64,000 bases of DNA. Origin: a virus. The notes beneath the pieces were generated by a model. That model was not told the DNA's origin. It was given only the letters and a program-made list of their open reading frames with translations, and ran no database searches. This document shows positions 34,543 through 41,383 of the stretch, in pieces. Every line of letters starts with the position of its first letter. Position 1 is the first letter of the stretch. The translations under genes were made by a program, and so were the position numbers. The DNA lies in the IMG/VR virus record IMGVR_UViG_3300030390_000715, positions 1 to 64,000 of that record; one strand, 5' to 3'.

Positions 34543-34947
34543 ATGGGTATGATAAACGGAAGATATACGACTAGTGCGGAAGAAATTCGAGTTCTTGAGA
34601 AAGAGCTTCATATGATGCGCCTTAAATTCGATAAAATACTTTCTTTTGTGGAAGAAGAATTTCCACTAGGGCGTCCTTTTGACTATATGGGGGTGGAAAT
34701 GTGTACGACTAGTATTGATGTTACACAGCCTCGAGGTGTCAAATCCTTTAGTAGGGAAGATGCCGTGAAAGTGCATTCTGAGGCAATGTCTGGTTTAGTT
34801 GAAATTCCTGAGGTTCGACCCGCATATAATGCTGAGGGTAAGATTGTATTAAATAGCGAATATTTTAATCCAGTGACTGGACTATTCACGCCTAAGTCTT
34901 TCGGCAGTGAGCATTTCACGCCACGATTCCTTGAAAGTGATGTGTAA
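34543..34947 (+). CDS. Early hypothetical protein
   Basis: 134 residues from ATG 34543 with GAGGAAAG upstream. N-terminus MGMINGRYTTSAEE recalls the 32319 protein, followed by a helix (LEKELHMMRLKFDKILSFVEEE shortened). The end has repeated Phe-rich segments. No family recognised. Confidence 0.5.
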   Translation: MGMINGRYTTSAEEIRVLEKELHMMRLKFDKILSFVEEEFPLGRPFDYMGVEMCTTSIDVTQPRGVKSFSREDAVKVHSEAMSGLVEIPEVRPAYNAEGKIVLNSEYFNPVTGLFTPKSFGSEHFTPRFLESDV

Positions 34948-34950
34948 CTT

Positions 34951-35103
34951 ATGACTAGACGAGCTAAAATAATATTAATGTTCCCGATCTTAATCACGTG
35001 GGACGCATTCTATTTTCTGATTAAACAATTAACTCGACTTTGCGATTATATAGATATTGAGGGTGCAAAGATTATCGATAAAATATTGGAGAATGGCGTT
35101 TGA
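34951..35103 (+). CDS. Small single-span membrane protein
   Basis: 50 residues: basic start MTRRAK, hydrophobic IILMFPILITWDAFYFLI, then a charged tail. It overlaps the next gene by 4 bases and contains that gene's GGAG ribosome site, which supports real coupling. Confidence 0.5.
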   Translation: MTRRAKIILMFPILITWDAFYFLIKQLTRLCDYIDIEGAKIIDKILENGV

Positions 35104-35915
35104 GAAAGCAGAATATAGTAGTAGCGGGATGGGGTGCGGTGGGTCAATGCGTAGGCGAAGCCTTGCGACCGGTCGCGAACATTCTCATTGACGATCCATA
35201 TCATGACAATCCAGATTATAGATCGACTCAACCCTCTGACTTGAATGATCTTGATGCGGTAATCATATGTGTAGCCACGCCGGCGAACGTGCATAATAAT
35301 AGTTGTGATACCAGTTTTGTAGAAGAAGTTATCGAAAAGTATGGAACAAAGCCAAGGTATCTACTCAAGTCGACCATCACCCCCGATTTCTTTGCAAAAC
35401 CTTATATGCTAGATGGTGTTGAATGTAAGATTACATATAGTCCAGAATATATTCGCGGCACGACAGGTAATGATTACGTCACTGATTTTAAAAACGCGAC
35501 CTTTGCAATATACGGTGGTGGTGAGATGCGTTGGTGGGACGAGTTGTTTCGTTTAGTCCAACCCAACATTAAAGATGTTCGGTACATGACTGCGGTACAG
35601 GCTTCTTTTACTAAGTATTTTCTTAATTGCTATTTAGCCGCTAAGACCACATTCTTTAACCACATGAAAGACATAGTTGATCATATGCCCTCTATGGGCG
35701 ATCCTGACTATGACATTATTATCGATGGTCTATGTTTAGATCCTAGAGTCAGTAAGTCACATACTCAAGTACCAGGACCAGACGGTAAGAAAGGATTTGG
35801 GGGACATTGTTTCCCAAAAGATGTATCAGCGATGTCATGGATGTCGACTGATCTGGGTGTAGAGAATAACTTCCTCGACACCGTATTAAACTTTAATGAT
35901 ACTTATAGAAAATAA
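35100..35915 (+). CDS. UDP-glucose/GDP-mannose 6-dehydrogenase
   Basis: 271 residues from TTG 35100, with GGAG (35088-35091) 8 bases upstream and no in-frame ATG before the Rossmann motif. IVVAGWGAVGQCVGEAL binds NAD; YSPEYIRGTT, KYFLNCYLAAKTTFFNHMKD (20) and the catalytic GFGGHCFPKDVSAM (near 233, with Cys and Lys) are intact. It is short compared with cellular enzymes (about 390-450), lacking much of the C-terminal domain. Likely makes UDP-glucuronate or a similar uronate for the epimerase at 44764. Confidence 0.85.
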   Translation: MRKQNIVVAGWGAVGQCVGEALRPVANILIDDPYHDNPDYRSTQPSDLNDLDAVIICVATPANVHNNSCDTSFVEEVIEKYGTKPRYLLKSTITPDFFAKPYMLDGVECKITYSPEYIRGTTGNDYVTDFKNATFAIYGGGEMRWWDELFRLVQPNIKDVRYMTAVQASFTKYFLNCYLAAKTTFFNHMKDIVDHMPSMGDPDYDIIIDGLCLDPRVSKSHTQVPGPDGKKGFGGHCFPKDVSAMSWMSTDLGVENNFLDTVLNFNDTYRK

Positions 35916-35927
35916 AAAGGAAACGAT

Positions 35928-36203
35928 ATGAAAAGCGAAAGTGGTATGTACGTAACGGATTATAATGTTGTATTAAAAGAGACCGAGGTTCAAAACCAAT
36001 CATCAGGTGGTATCATTCTATCAGGTGATGTATCAACTGGCAACAAGCCCGGTATCGTGGTCGCAGTAGGTCCTGACGTATCTAATCTAGTTCCAGGTCT
36101 GAAAGTCTACCTTGATTGGAAAGAAGCGATGCCCTTTGAATATAAAGGCGTTAAGATGGCTGTAGTTGATCAAGGTGCTATCAAGGTTATTTGCGATGAA
36201 TGA
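35928..36203 (+). CDS. GroES-like co-chaperonin (gp31-type)
   Basis: 91 residues. NVVLKETEVQNQSSGGIIL, then KPGIVVAVGPDVSNLVPGLKV and the end GAIKVICDE follow the Cpn10 barrel and mobile loop (SSGGIIL). T4 gp31 replaces GroES to allow gp23 folding in GroEL; this gene probably serves the gp23 at 8918. AAAAGGAAACG precedes the ATG. It overlaps the next gene by 8 bases. Confidence 0.8.
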   Translation: MKSESGMYVTDYNVVLKETEVQNQSSGGIILSGDVSTGNKPGIVVAVGPDVSNLVPGLKVYLDWKEAMPFEYKGVKMAVVDQGAIKVICDE

Positions 36204-36423
36204 TGCACCCTTTGCGGCTTCATTATATAATGACGAATCTGATAATGAATCAGCTACGCGATGGCATTTAAAAATGCTCATTGAGGATCTTGATGATATG
36301 GGCATTTACATTAATGCAAACGGAGAACAATACGACGAGGATACTCCTCAATTTAAAGAGATGGCGTATATACTTCGAAGGACTCTAGAATATGTTAGTA
36401 AAACAGGAGAGGTACATATCTAA
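36196..36423 (+). CDS. Small acidic hypothetical
   Basis: 75 residues from ATG 36196, inside the co-chaperonin's last codons. Acidic and helical (WHLKMLIEDLDDMGIYIN near 25). Coupled at both ends by overlaps. Unrecognised. Confidence 0.55.
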   Translation: MNDAPFAASLYNDESDNESATRWHLKMLIEDLDDMGIYINANGEQYDEDTPQFKEMAYILRRTLEYVSKTGEVHI

Positions 36424-36818
36424 TGATAGGAATTATTCGTAATGCGATGAAAACACCTGACGGAACGATTCTGGAGTCCAGACATCGACATGATTTTAAA
36501 TCACATAAAGACGCGAATGGCAAAGAATATATCATCGACGGTGGACAATCATATCTTCGAAGATCCGCGTGGGACGACCAAGTAGATTTGTCTGTATCGC
36601 TTATGGATGGTCATGATAGAGTTCGAAATGCATTAGAATGGGGAACATATGGTGTTACCGGAGACATGCCTCTGACGTATCTTACCCTTAAAGATATGGA
36701 TACTGATCACATTGAAACTATTCTAGAACTTCAAAATCCAGTGGCTTCGTTTAAAGAAGCGTTTAAAAACGAGCTATCATACAGAAAGGAAACGGGTCAA
36801 TGGCAAACAGCGATTTAG
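36423..36818 (+). CDS. Conserved phage hypothetical
   Basis: 131 residues. IIRNAMKTPDGTILESRHRHDFKSH (shortened) with clustered His, then DGGQSYLRRS, and a middle WGTYGVTGDMPLTYLTLKDM (20) are typical of an uncharacterised protein found in many myoviruses. No enzymatic assignment. It overlaps its neighbours by 1 and 19 bases. Confidence 0.6.
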   Translation: MIGIIRNAMKTPDGTILESRHRHDFKSHKDANGKEYIIDGGQSYLRRSAWDDQVDLSVSLMDGHDRVRNALEWGTYGVTGDMPLTYLTLKDMDTDHIETILELQNPVASFKEAFKNELSYRKETGQWQTAI

Positions 36819-37405
36819 TAAATAAAGCCCACATGAAAGTCGCCAATGTGTATGCGCAACTTAGTACAGCAAAGAAGTTGAAAGTTGGTTGTATTATCGT
36901 TAAAGACAATCGCGTCATATCAATTGGATATAATGGTATGCCAAGTGGGTGGAGCAACGAATGTGAGGAGCCATGGACAAGAGAAGGTAATCTAGTAACA
37001 AAGCCCGAAGTTCTTCATGCCGAAGCTAATGCAATAACTAAAGTAGCACGTAGTTCTGAGTCGTGCGAAGGCGCAACACTATATTGTACTCACGCACCAT
37101 GTATAGAATGTGCCAAGTTGATCGCGCAGTCGGGTATCAAGGAAGTGTATTATGAAACTCCTTATCTAGCCTCAAAAGGTTCGGGGCTAAATTTTCTCGT
37201 AGAATGTGACATTAATGTTGTCACTATTGAGCGACCGATTATGCCTCTGAACGAGAATGCGCTTGGAATGACTAATGACTTTGACAGGCTACAGCCAACA
37301 GGCTATAATGACTTTGACAGGCTACAGCCAACAGGCTATAATGACTTTGACAGGCTACAGCCAACAGGCTACAGCCATTATAAGAATGGCATCGCCCACA
37401 AATGA
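36800..37405 (+). CDS. dCMP deaminase with tandem-repeat tail
   Basis: 201 residues. Converts dCMP to dUMP for dTTP synthesis. LHAEANAI (near 73, zinc His and catalytic Glu) and CTHAPCIECAKL (near 94, PCxxC) are the deaminase signature. After the usual end (about residue 150) the protein carries three copies of an 11-residue unit NDFDRLQPTGY, encoded by an exact 33-bp tandem repeat (37273-37371). The repeat is unlike any dCMP deaminase part I know and contains promoters (see below). Confidence 0.88.
   Translation: MANSDLVNKAHMKVANVYAQLSTAKKLKVGCIIVKDNRVISIGYNGMPSGWSNECEEPWTREGNLVTKPEVLHAEANAITKVARSSESCEGATLYCTHAPCIECAKLIAQSGIKEVYYETPYLASKGSGLNFLVECDINVVTIERPIMPLNENALGMTNDFDRLQPTGYNDFDRLQPTGYNDFDRLQPTGYSHYKNGIAHK
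37281..37309 (+). promoter_or_regulatory. Consensus promoter within repeat 1
   Basis: TTGACA (37281-37286), 17 bp, TATAAT (37304-37309), created by the junction of repeats 1 and 2. Confidence 0.75.
37314..37342 (+). promoter_or_regulatory. Consensus promoter within repeat 2
   Basis: TTGACA (37314-37319), 17 bp, TATAAT (37337-37342). The third repeat has the -35 box but TACAGC at the -10 place. Confidence 0.75.
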
Positions 37406-37411
37406 AATTGG

Positions 37412-37440
37412 TTGACATGAGCCTAGAATATCATTATAAT
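37412..37440 (+). promoter_or_regulatory. Promoter TTGACA-N17-TATAAT
   Basis: Both hexamers consensus, just after the deaminase stop; third strong promoter within 160 bp. It serves the small frame at 37468 and the metalloprotease-like gene. Confidence 0.88.
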
Positions 37441-37467
37441 GTACTCTTACCGACCATGGAGTCGCCT

Positions 37468-37545
37468 ATGATATTCGTAATTAACAGAGATGCAATTGCA
37501 ATGACTTTTGGTTATATCGGTGCATGTTTTATGATGGTATTCTAG
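37468..37545 (+). CDS. 25-residue leader-like peptide
   Basis: MIFVINRDAIAMTFGYIGAC.. ends FMMVF; hydrophobic. GGAG is 7 bases before the ATG, an ideal ribosome site just downstream of a promoter. The stop is 2 bases before GTG 37548 of the next gene, suggesting translational coupling. Confidence 0.5.
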   Translation: MIFVINRDAIAMTFGYIGACFMMVF

Positions 37546-37547
37546 GT

Positions 37548-37961
37548 GTGATATATTTTATTGAAGGAGGTGATCCTACATACAATTCGATTATAATGGT
37601 ATCTTATGTCGATCACTTGATGAAGAAGCTCGGCATTGAATGCATTCCTGATGTAGAAGTTAATATTAATATTACTAACGAAGCACTCGACTCCACTACC
37701 GATATGGGGCACACTTGGGGCGATAGTGACGAGATGAATATCACAATCACTACCAAGAATTGTAGCATTGTAGATCGAATGTTGACACTCGCCCATGAAA
37801 TGGTTCATGTCAAGCAGTACCTTCTAGGCGAGTTATCCACTGACAATGGTTACTTAGAATGGCATGGTGAACCTGCGAAAAAGTACAAGAAAGAATCAAG
37901 ACCACCATGGGAAGTAGAAGCCTATGCGTTGGAATCAGAATTGCTTAATACCTGGCAATAA
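37548..37961 (+). CDS. Zincin metalloprotease-like protein (HExxH)
   Basis: 137 residues from GTG 37548; alternatives are ATG 37524 (overlapping the leader peptide) and ATG 37596. LAHEMVHVKQYLLGEL near 83 is an HExxH zinc site, followed by WEVEAYALESELL, the pattern of small phage zincin/SprT-like proteins. The frame passes through AAGGAGGTGATCC (37564-37576), a full anti-16S match inside the coding region. Substrate unknown. Confidence 0.65.
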   Translation: MIYFIEGGDPTYNSIIMVSYVDHLMKKLGIECIPDVEVNINITNEALDSTTDMGHTWGDSDEMNITITTKNCSIVDRMLTLAHEMVHVKQYLLGELSTDNGYLEWHGEPAKKYKKESRPPWEVEAYALESELLNTWQ

Positions 37962-38015
37962 AAAGTCTTAACATGTTGTTAAGCATTGAATGTAACATTA
38001 CCAAAGGAAAAGTTT

Positions 38016-38261
38016 ATGATTAGTAGTCCCGCAGACAAGCAGAAGATCAAAGGTGCCATTAAGGAACTGTCTGATTCTATGCTCCGAACTGATGCAGAAA
38101 AAGATTTGCAAAAAGATATCATCGAAGTTACTTTCGAAGACACTGGTATCGACAAAAAGCACCTACGAAAGATCGCAACCATTTACCATAAGCAGTCTAT
38201 GAATGATGTTAAGAGCGATTACGAAGAAGTCGAAACACTATACGACCAGCTATTCTCCTAA
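38016..38261 (+). CDS. dsbA: dsDNA-binding protein DsbA-like
   Basis: 81 residues from ATG 38016 with AAAGGAAAAG upstream. LRKIATIYHKQSMNDVKSDY near 53 and the end EEVETLYDQLFS closely follow T4 DsbA (89 residues, ..LALYHKDNRD.. and VVELYDTVFSK), a small dsDNA-binding protein linked to late transcription. The hairpin at 38269 begins 7 bases after its stop. Confidence 0.75.
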   Translation: MISSPADKQKIKGAIKELSDSMLRTDAEKDLQKDIIEVTFEDTGIDKKHLRKIATIYHKQSMNDVKSDYEEVETLYDQLFS

Positions 38262-38268
38262 CTATCAA

Positions 38269-38310
38269 CACCGCGCGTGACCATTTCTTTTAGTCCGGTC
38301 ACTCGCGGTG
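38269..38310 (+). terminator. Strong hairpin just upstream of a promoter
   Basis: CACCGCG-C-GTGACC (38269-38282) pairs with GGTCAC-T-CGCGGTG (38297-38310), 13 bp with one mismatch. No T-run follows, but the next promoter's TTGACA begins 2 bases later. It may act as an insulator or weak terminator. Confidence 0.6.
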
Positions 38311-38311
38311 C

Positions 38312-38340
38312 TTGACACCAAAGCTCCACTAATGTATAAT
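38312..38340 (+). promoter_or_regulatory. Promoter TTGACA-N17-TATAAT
   Basis: Consensus boxes, leader CATATCTTATTAACTCGACA, then ATG 38371. Confidence 0.88.
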
Positions 38341-38370
38341 CATATCTTATTAACTCGACAGGAAATAGTT

Positions 38371-38538
38371 ATGACTGATTATACGCTAAAGAGTTGGAAT
38401 GATTTGACTTCATTAAAGAAGCGAATCACCGAAGACAAAACAAGCGAGAGTGTAGTTGAATTTACTGGATACTCTCTGATAACTAACCACTTCGTCTATA
38501 CACTATATGATGGAATATTAACAAGGGTGAAAAAATGA
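38371..38538 (+). CDS. Small early hypothetical
   Basis: 55 residues from ATG 38371, preceded by AGGAAA. LKSWNDLTSLKKRITEDK then a beta-type second half (VVEFTGYSLITNHFVYTLYDG). Unrecognised; ATGA overlap with the next gene. Confidence 0.55.
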   Translation: MTDYTLKSWNDLTSLKKRITEDKTSESVVEFTGYSLITNHFVYTLYDGILTRVKK

Positions 38539-38723
38539 ATCTATACGAAGCAATGACTTTAGGATTTTTTATGGCTGTTGGAGTCTGTTGCGCTGTCGGC
38601 ATGGCGATGGCGTTCATCGCCTCTGGAAGGGTGCATCAACGAGAGTGGAACTTAGCTGTTCCAATGTTTGGTTTATGTTCTTCTGTGGGCGTAGTTACGT
38701 TTATGTTATCCTATGGAGCATGA
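38535..38723 (+). CDS. Small two-span membrane protein
   Basis: 62 residues. Hydrophobic segments at about 7-30 (GFFMAVGVCCAVGMAMAFIA, 20) and 41-60 (VPMFGLCSSVGVVTFMLSYG). Holin-like in size and lying a few hundred bases upstream of the spanins, so a lysis role is possible but unproven. Confidence 0.55.
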   Translation: MNLYEAMTLGFFMAVGVCCAVGMAMAFIASGRVHQREWNLAVPMFGLCSSVGVVTFMLSYGA

Positions 38724-38725
38724 TA

Positions 38726-38965
38726 ATGTCAGAACGCTATAGACAGGAAACTACAGATTGGGGCACGTTAAAAATTCTCAATCACATATATATCACTGAG
38801 GGTGAGCAACTAGTCGGTTATATACCTCTCGGTGGTAAAGAGATCCGTTACAAGAAATCAAAGAAGCAATGGTCTTCTGCCAAGCGAAAGTTCCGTGATC
38901 TGACCAAGAATGAGATTGCTTACATAAAAGAAAATGGTAGCTTTATCGAAGGAGGTAAAGTATGA
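38726..38965 (+). CDS. Small basic hypothetical
   Basis: 79 residues from ATG 38726 with GGAG 8 bases upstream. Beta strand (YITEGEQLVGYIPLGGKEI) then a Lys-rich helix. ATGA overlap with the i-spanin gene. Confidence 0.55.
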   Translation: MSERYRQETTDWGTLKILNHIYITEGEQLVGYIPLGGKEIRYKKSKKQWSSAKRKFRDLTKNEIAYIKENGSFIEGGKV

Positions 38966-39357
38966 TTGCTAAGTTTCTCGTAGGAATGATAGTGACACTA
39001 TGTTTGGGTCAGTGGCTACACTACACCTTTCAGTATAAGCCTTTACAAGAGGATTACGCTGAAGCTAAAAATCTTATAAGCGCACAGGCTGTTCGAGAAG
39101 CTGAACAGGTTATAACTATCAGTAAGCTCGAAGACAACCTAGCGAAAACTAGTGAAGCGTTACAAGTGCAGACTCGACGCAATTCTGAAATAGAAGCCGA
39201 GAAAGATTTATACCTCGATATTTTTCGTCGACATAAACTATCTCAACTAGCCGCGGCTAAACCTGGTCGCATTGAACCCTTATTTAACAAAGGTACTAAA
39301 GATGTATTCGATTCAATTGAAGCGAGTAGTTCTATTATTGACGCTCTTAACGATTAG
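38962..39357 (+). CDS. Inner-membrane spanin (Rz-like)
   Basis: 131 residues: N-terminal membrane anchor (FLVGMIVTLCLGQWLHYTF, residues 5-23) and a periplasmic coiled coil. The end of the gene overlaps, in another frame, a lipoprotein gene, the classic Rz/Rz1 layout. Spanins fuse inner and outer membranes in the last step of lysis of Gram-negative hosts. AAGGAGGTAAAGT gives a strong ribosome site. Confidence 0.75.
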   Translation: MIAKFLVGMIVTLCLGQWLHYTFQYKPLQEDYAEAKNLISAQAVREAEQVITISKLEDNLAKTSEALQVQTRRNSEIEAEKDLYLDIFRRHKLSQLAAAKPGRIEPLFNKGTKDVFDSIEASSSIIDALND

Positions 39358-39694
39358 TGGCTGTAGTCTATGGGGTAAGAAAGATGCTCCTATCGTAGAG
39401 GTACGAACAATAGAAGTGAAAGTTCCTATTGTGCATCCGGTATTACCACGAGCCATTAATCTTAAAGAACCTTATTTTCACGTGGTGAGCAGGGTGAACC
39501 TCGATGAATTCATCGAAGACTTCGAGAAGCGAAATGACGTTCTAGTGTTCACCGCAATGTCAATTGGCGATTATGAGTTGATGGCATATAATATGCAAGA
39601 AATAAAAAGATATATTGACCAATTGAAAGAAGTTATAGTATACTATAGAAAAATAAATGATGATGAAGGAGTGAAGAGTGATGAAGCTAAGTAG
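39302..39694 (+). CDS. Outer-membrane spanin lipoprotein (Rz1-like)
   Basis: 130 residues from ATG 39302 (AAGG upstream), overlapping the i-spanin by 56 bases. Signal sequence LKRVVLLLTLLTISGCSLWG with lipobox I-S-G-C (Cys near 21). Much longer than lambda Rz1, with a proline-containing stretch (VPIVHPVLPRAI) and a helical C-terminus, as in T4-type o-spanins. Confirms a Gram-negative host. Confidence 0.75.
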   Translation: MYSIQLKRVVLLLTLLTISGCSLWGKKDAPIVEVRTIEVKVPIVHPVLPRAINLKEPYFHVVSRVNLDEFIEDFEKRNDVLVFTAMSIGDYELMAYNMQEIKRYIDQLKEVIVYYRKINDDEGVKSDEAK

Positions 39695-39920
39695 CGAAAC
39701 ACTGAACGCAATAGGTTATTTCTTTAGTTATAAAGGACTTGATAGGTGGAGTGGATGGGAAAGAGAGCAAAAGGTGATACTTCAAGAACTACCTACGCTA
39801 AAAATGTATCTGGATAAAGAGAAAGAGCTAGAGGATTTAAGGTTAGCTGTTAAGGACGAATTAAAAACTTATTACGAGAAACGTAGCCTGTCGCAATATA
39901 CGAGCGACCCCGAAGTCTAG
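39681..39920 (+). CDS. Hypothetical after the spanins
   Basis: 79 residues from ATG 39681 (AAGGAG 10 bases upstream; a GTG at 39678 is also possible). Helical and charged (WEREQKVILQELPTLKMYL, KELEDLRLAVKDELKTYYEK). Overlaps the o-spanin end by 14 bases. Confidence 0.55.
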   Translation: MKLSSETLNAIGYFFSYKGLDRWSGWEREQKVILQELPTLKMYLDKEKELEDLRLAVKDELKTYYEKRSLSQYTSDPEV

Positions 39921-40182
39921 TAACCGGGACAATTTAACTCGCATGACCCCTTGAGGTAGGATCTCACTGGTAAATGCTAAGGGTGGAGTAGAACGTGAAT
40001 AGTAGTCGTGCTTGGTCGCTTGACGAACTTGAAACAGAATCGCTCTAATAGTATGAAGCGTATTCCTAACCAGTTGATCGTTAGTACAAACTTAGTAAAC
40101 CTGTCCTACAAATCAAGGCGCCTGAGAACGGCGATGCGAGGCCAATTAAAATAGTAAAGCAACATTAAAAGGAAGCAAGCAA
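39921..40182 (+). other. 262-bp interval without a convincing gene
   Basis: Only a 33-codon basic frame (40053-40154, MKRIPNQLIV...) is present, without a ribosome site. A weak promoter, TTGACG (40020-40025), N18, TCTAAT (40044-40049), may transcribe it. No tRNA T-loop or terminator was found. It could hold a leader or small RNA for the repeated genes that follow. Confidence 0.4.
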
Positions 40183-40317
40183 ATGAGTAGTTCAAGCATA
40201 CGACGAGGTGCAGTCAAAACGGTTGAATGGTGGAAACACTTGCGTAGTAGAAAACGAGCGCAAAATAAACTTGTGAGACAGGACGGTAAGGCGATAACAA
40301 AAGAGGAAAGCAAATGA
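40183..40317 (+). CDS. 44-residue basic peptide, duplicate copy 1
   Basis: MSSSSIRRGAVKTVEWWKHL...; AAAAGGAAGCAAGCAA gives a ribosome site. It is a shortened twin of the next gene: start, WWKHLRS and the RAQNKLVRQDGKAITKE end are the same, while two internal in-frame segments are missing. ATGA overlap with the next gene. Confidence 0.6.
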   Translation: MSSSSIRRGAVKTVEWWKHLRSRKRAQNKLVRQDGKAITKEESK

Positions 40318-40499
40318 TAAAAATGAGTAGTTCAAGCATGCGACGAGGTGCAGTCAACCCGCCCGATCAACGTGGAGACTTACTAGAATGGTGGAAACAC
40401 TTGCGTAGTGACAAATATTTTAATCAATTGAATCAACGAGCGCAAAATAAACTTGTGAGACAGGACGGTAAGGCGATAACAAAGGAGGCAAGCAAATGA
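40314..40499 (+). CDS. 61-residue basic peptide, duplicate copy 2
   Basis: MIKMSSSSMRRGAVNPPDQR...; the likely internal start at 40323 matches copy 1 exactly. Compared with copy 1 it has extra segments NPPDQRGDLL and DKYFNQLNQ. A tandem duplication with in-frame indels is the simplest explanation. Function unknown. Confidence 0.6.
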   Translation: MIKMSSSSMRRGAVNPPDQRGDLLEWWKHLRSDKYFNQLNQRAQNKLVRQDGKAITKEASK

Positions 40500-40732
40500 G
40501 ATACATTGCCCGGTTTAGCGCGAGTAGAAGCGCATGGTGCGTTCATTGGCTTGAGGAGAGCAATGCCTCTAGTTATATTGTGGATTTGGATTCTGTTATA
40601 ATACAAAAGTATGGGACAAAAGAGTTGGCTGAAGCTAAGTGCTTGCAGTTGAACGAGGAGAAAGACAAATTCCTAGCAAGCCCATCTTTTGAACCCCAAC
40701 TTGAACTAGACCTAGAGGAAACAAGCGAATGA
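40496..40732 (+). CDS. Small hypothetical
   Basis: 78 residues, ATGA overlap. MRYIARFSASRSAWCVHWLE start and acidic end (LELDLEETSE). The middle (YGTKELAEAKCLQLNEEK) is helical. Unrecognised. Confidence 0.55.
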   Translation: MRYIARFSASRSAWCVHWLEESNASSYIVDLDSVIIQKYGTKELAEAKCLQLNEEKDKFLASPSFEPQLELDLEETSE

Positions 40733-40956
40733 ACGAATACATGAGAACAAGTGTGAAGTCAAAGTCATTTTGGGAAACAGTAATGCTGATAGTTCTACTC
40801 TGCCTCGTCATAAGCGTGGTTTATTCTGTTGCAAACAAAGAACCTCCGCAAAACAAGTGTATTGACGGAACTCTTTACCGACCAACCGATCAAGGTTACT
40901 GGCTGGCATACAATCAAAAGTGCAAGTCTTTACCGATAGAGGAGATAAGCGAATGA
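40729..40956 (+). CDS. Small membrane protein
   Basis: 75 residues with one span (ETVMLIVLLCLVISVVYSV, near 16-35) and a C-terminal domain with two Cys (NKCIDGTLYR, NQKCKSLP) probably in the periplasm. ATGA overlaps on both sides. Confidence 0.55.
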   Translation: MNEYMRTSVKSKSFWETVMLIVLLCLVISVVYSVANKEPPQNKCIDGTLYRPTDQGYWLAYNQKCKSLPIEEISE

Positions 40957-41129
40957 AAATGGCAGTGTTTTGTTTTTGGTGGCTTATGTTGATTTTTGTA
41001 GATCATATTCTGGCATTAAATGTTATTAATTACGAGTCTGTTAGTAAAGATGGATTGTTATTACGGGCATTTATTTTGACCTATTGCAGTGTCAGCTACA
41101 GCGGCTTCAAAGAGGGCATACGACTATGA
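40953..41129 (+). CDS. Small membrane protein
   Basis: 58 residues from ATG 40953, ATGA overlap. Hydrophobic FCFWWLMLIFVDHILALNV near the N-terminus and a second apolar stretch (LLLRAFILTYCSVSY). Likely two spans. Unrecognised. Confidence 0.5.
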   Translation: MKMAVFCFWWLMLIFVDHILALNVINYESVSKDGLLLRAFILTYCSVSYSGFKEGIRL

Positions 41130-41305
41130 ATACAATGAATTTAAAAGGATTTACTATAGCATTTATGGTTTGCTATATCATGCTTAGTATCATGCTAAGA
41201 TATAGCGGTGTAGTTCTAGGCGCAGAGCAGGTAGTTTTGTCTACCGCGTTTACAATATATCTACTCTTTCAGATACCTCGAAAGAGAAAAAAGAGGAATA
41301 TGTAA
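41126..41305 (+). CDS. Small two-span membrane protein
   Basis: 59 residues from ATG 41126, ATGA overlap. Spans near 8-26 (FTIAFMVCYIMLSIMLRY) and 34-49 (VVLSTAFTIYLLFQIP), followed by a basic tail RKRKKRNM. Holin-like topology but not near the endolysin. Confidence 0.5.
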   Translation: MNTMNLKGFTIAFMVCYIMLSIMLRYSGVVLGAEQVVLSTAFTIYLLFQIPRKRKKRNM

Positions 41306-41322
41306 TTAAAACAAATAAAGTC

Positions 41323-41351
41323 TTGACAATAGTTGACTGACCCGTTATAAT
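41323..41351 (+). promoter_or_regulatory. Promoter TTGACA-N17-TATAAT
   Basis: Consensus boxes before the DUF932 gene; leader contains ACTTAATTGAGAAGG. Confidence 0.9.
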
Positions 41352-41383
41352 AACATCTTACTTAATTGAGAAGGTATTATATT

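Larger units (their letters stand above)
37273..37371 (+). repeat. Three 33-bp tandem repeats in the deaminase gene
   Basis: Units begin at 37273, 37306 and 37339 (TAATGACTTTGACAGGCTAC...). They are identical except the last two bases of copy 3. In frame they add NDFDRLQPTGY each time. Length divisible by three keeps the deaminase frame open. Confidence 0.95.

Noticed and set aside
39921-40182. tRNA or tRNA-like gene in the geneless interval
   Set aside because: No T-loop (GTTCNANNC), no acceptor pairing and no CCA-adjacent stem were found.
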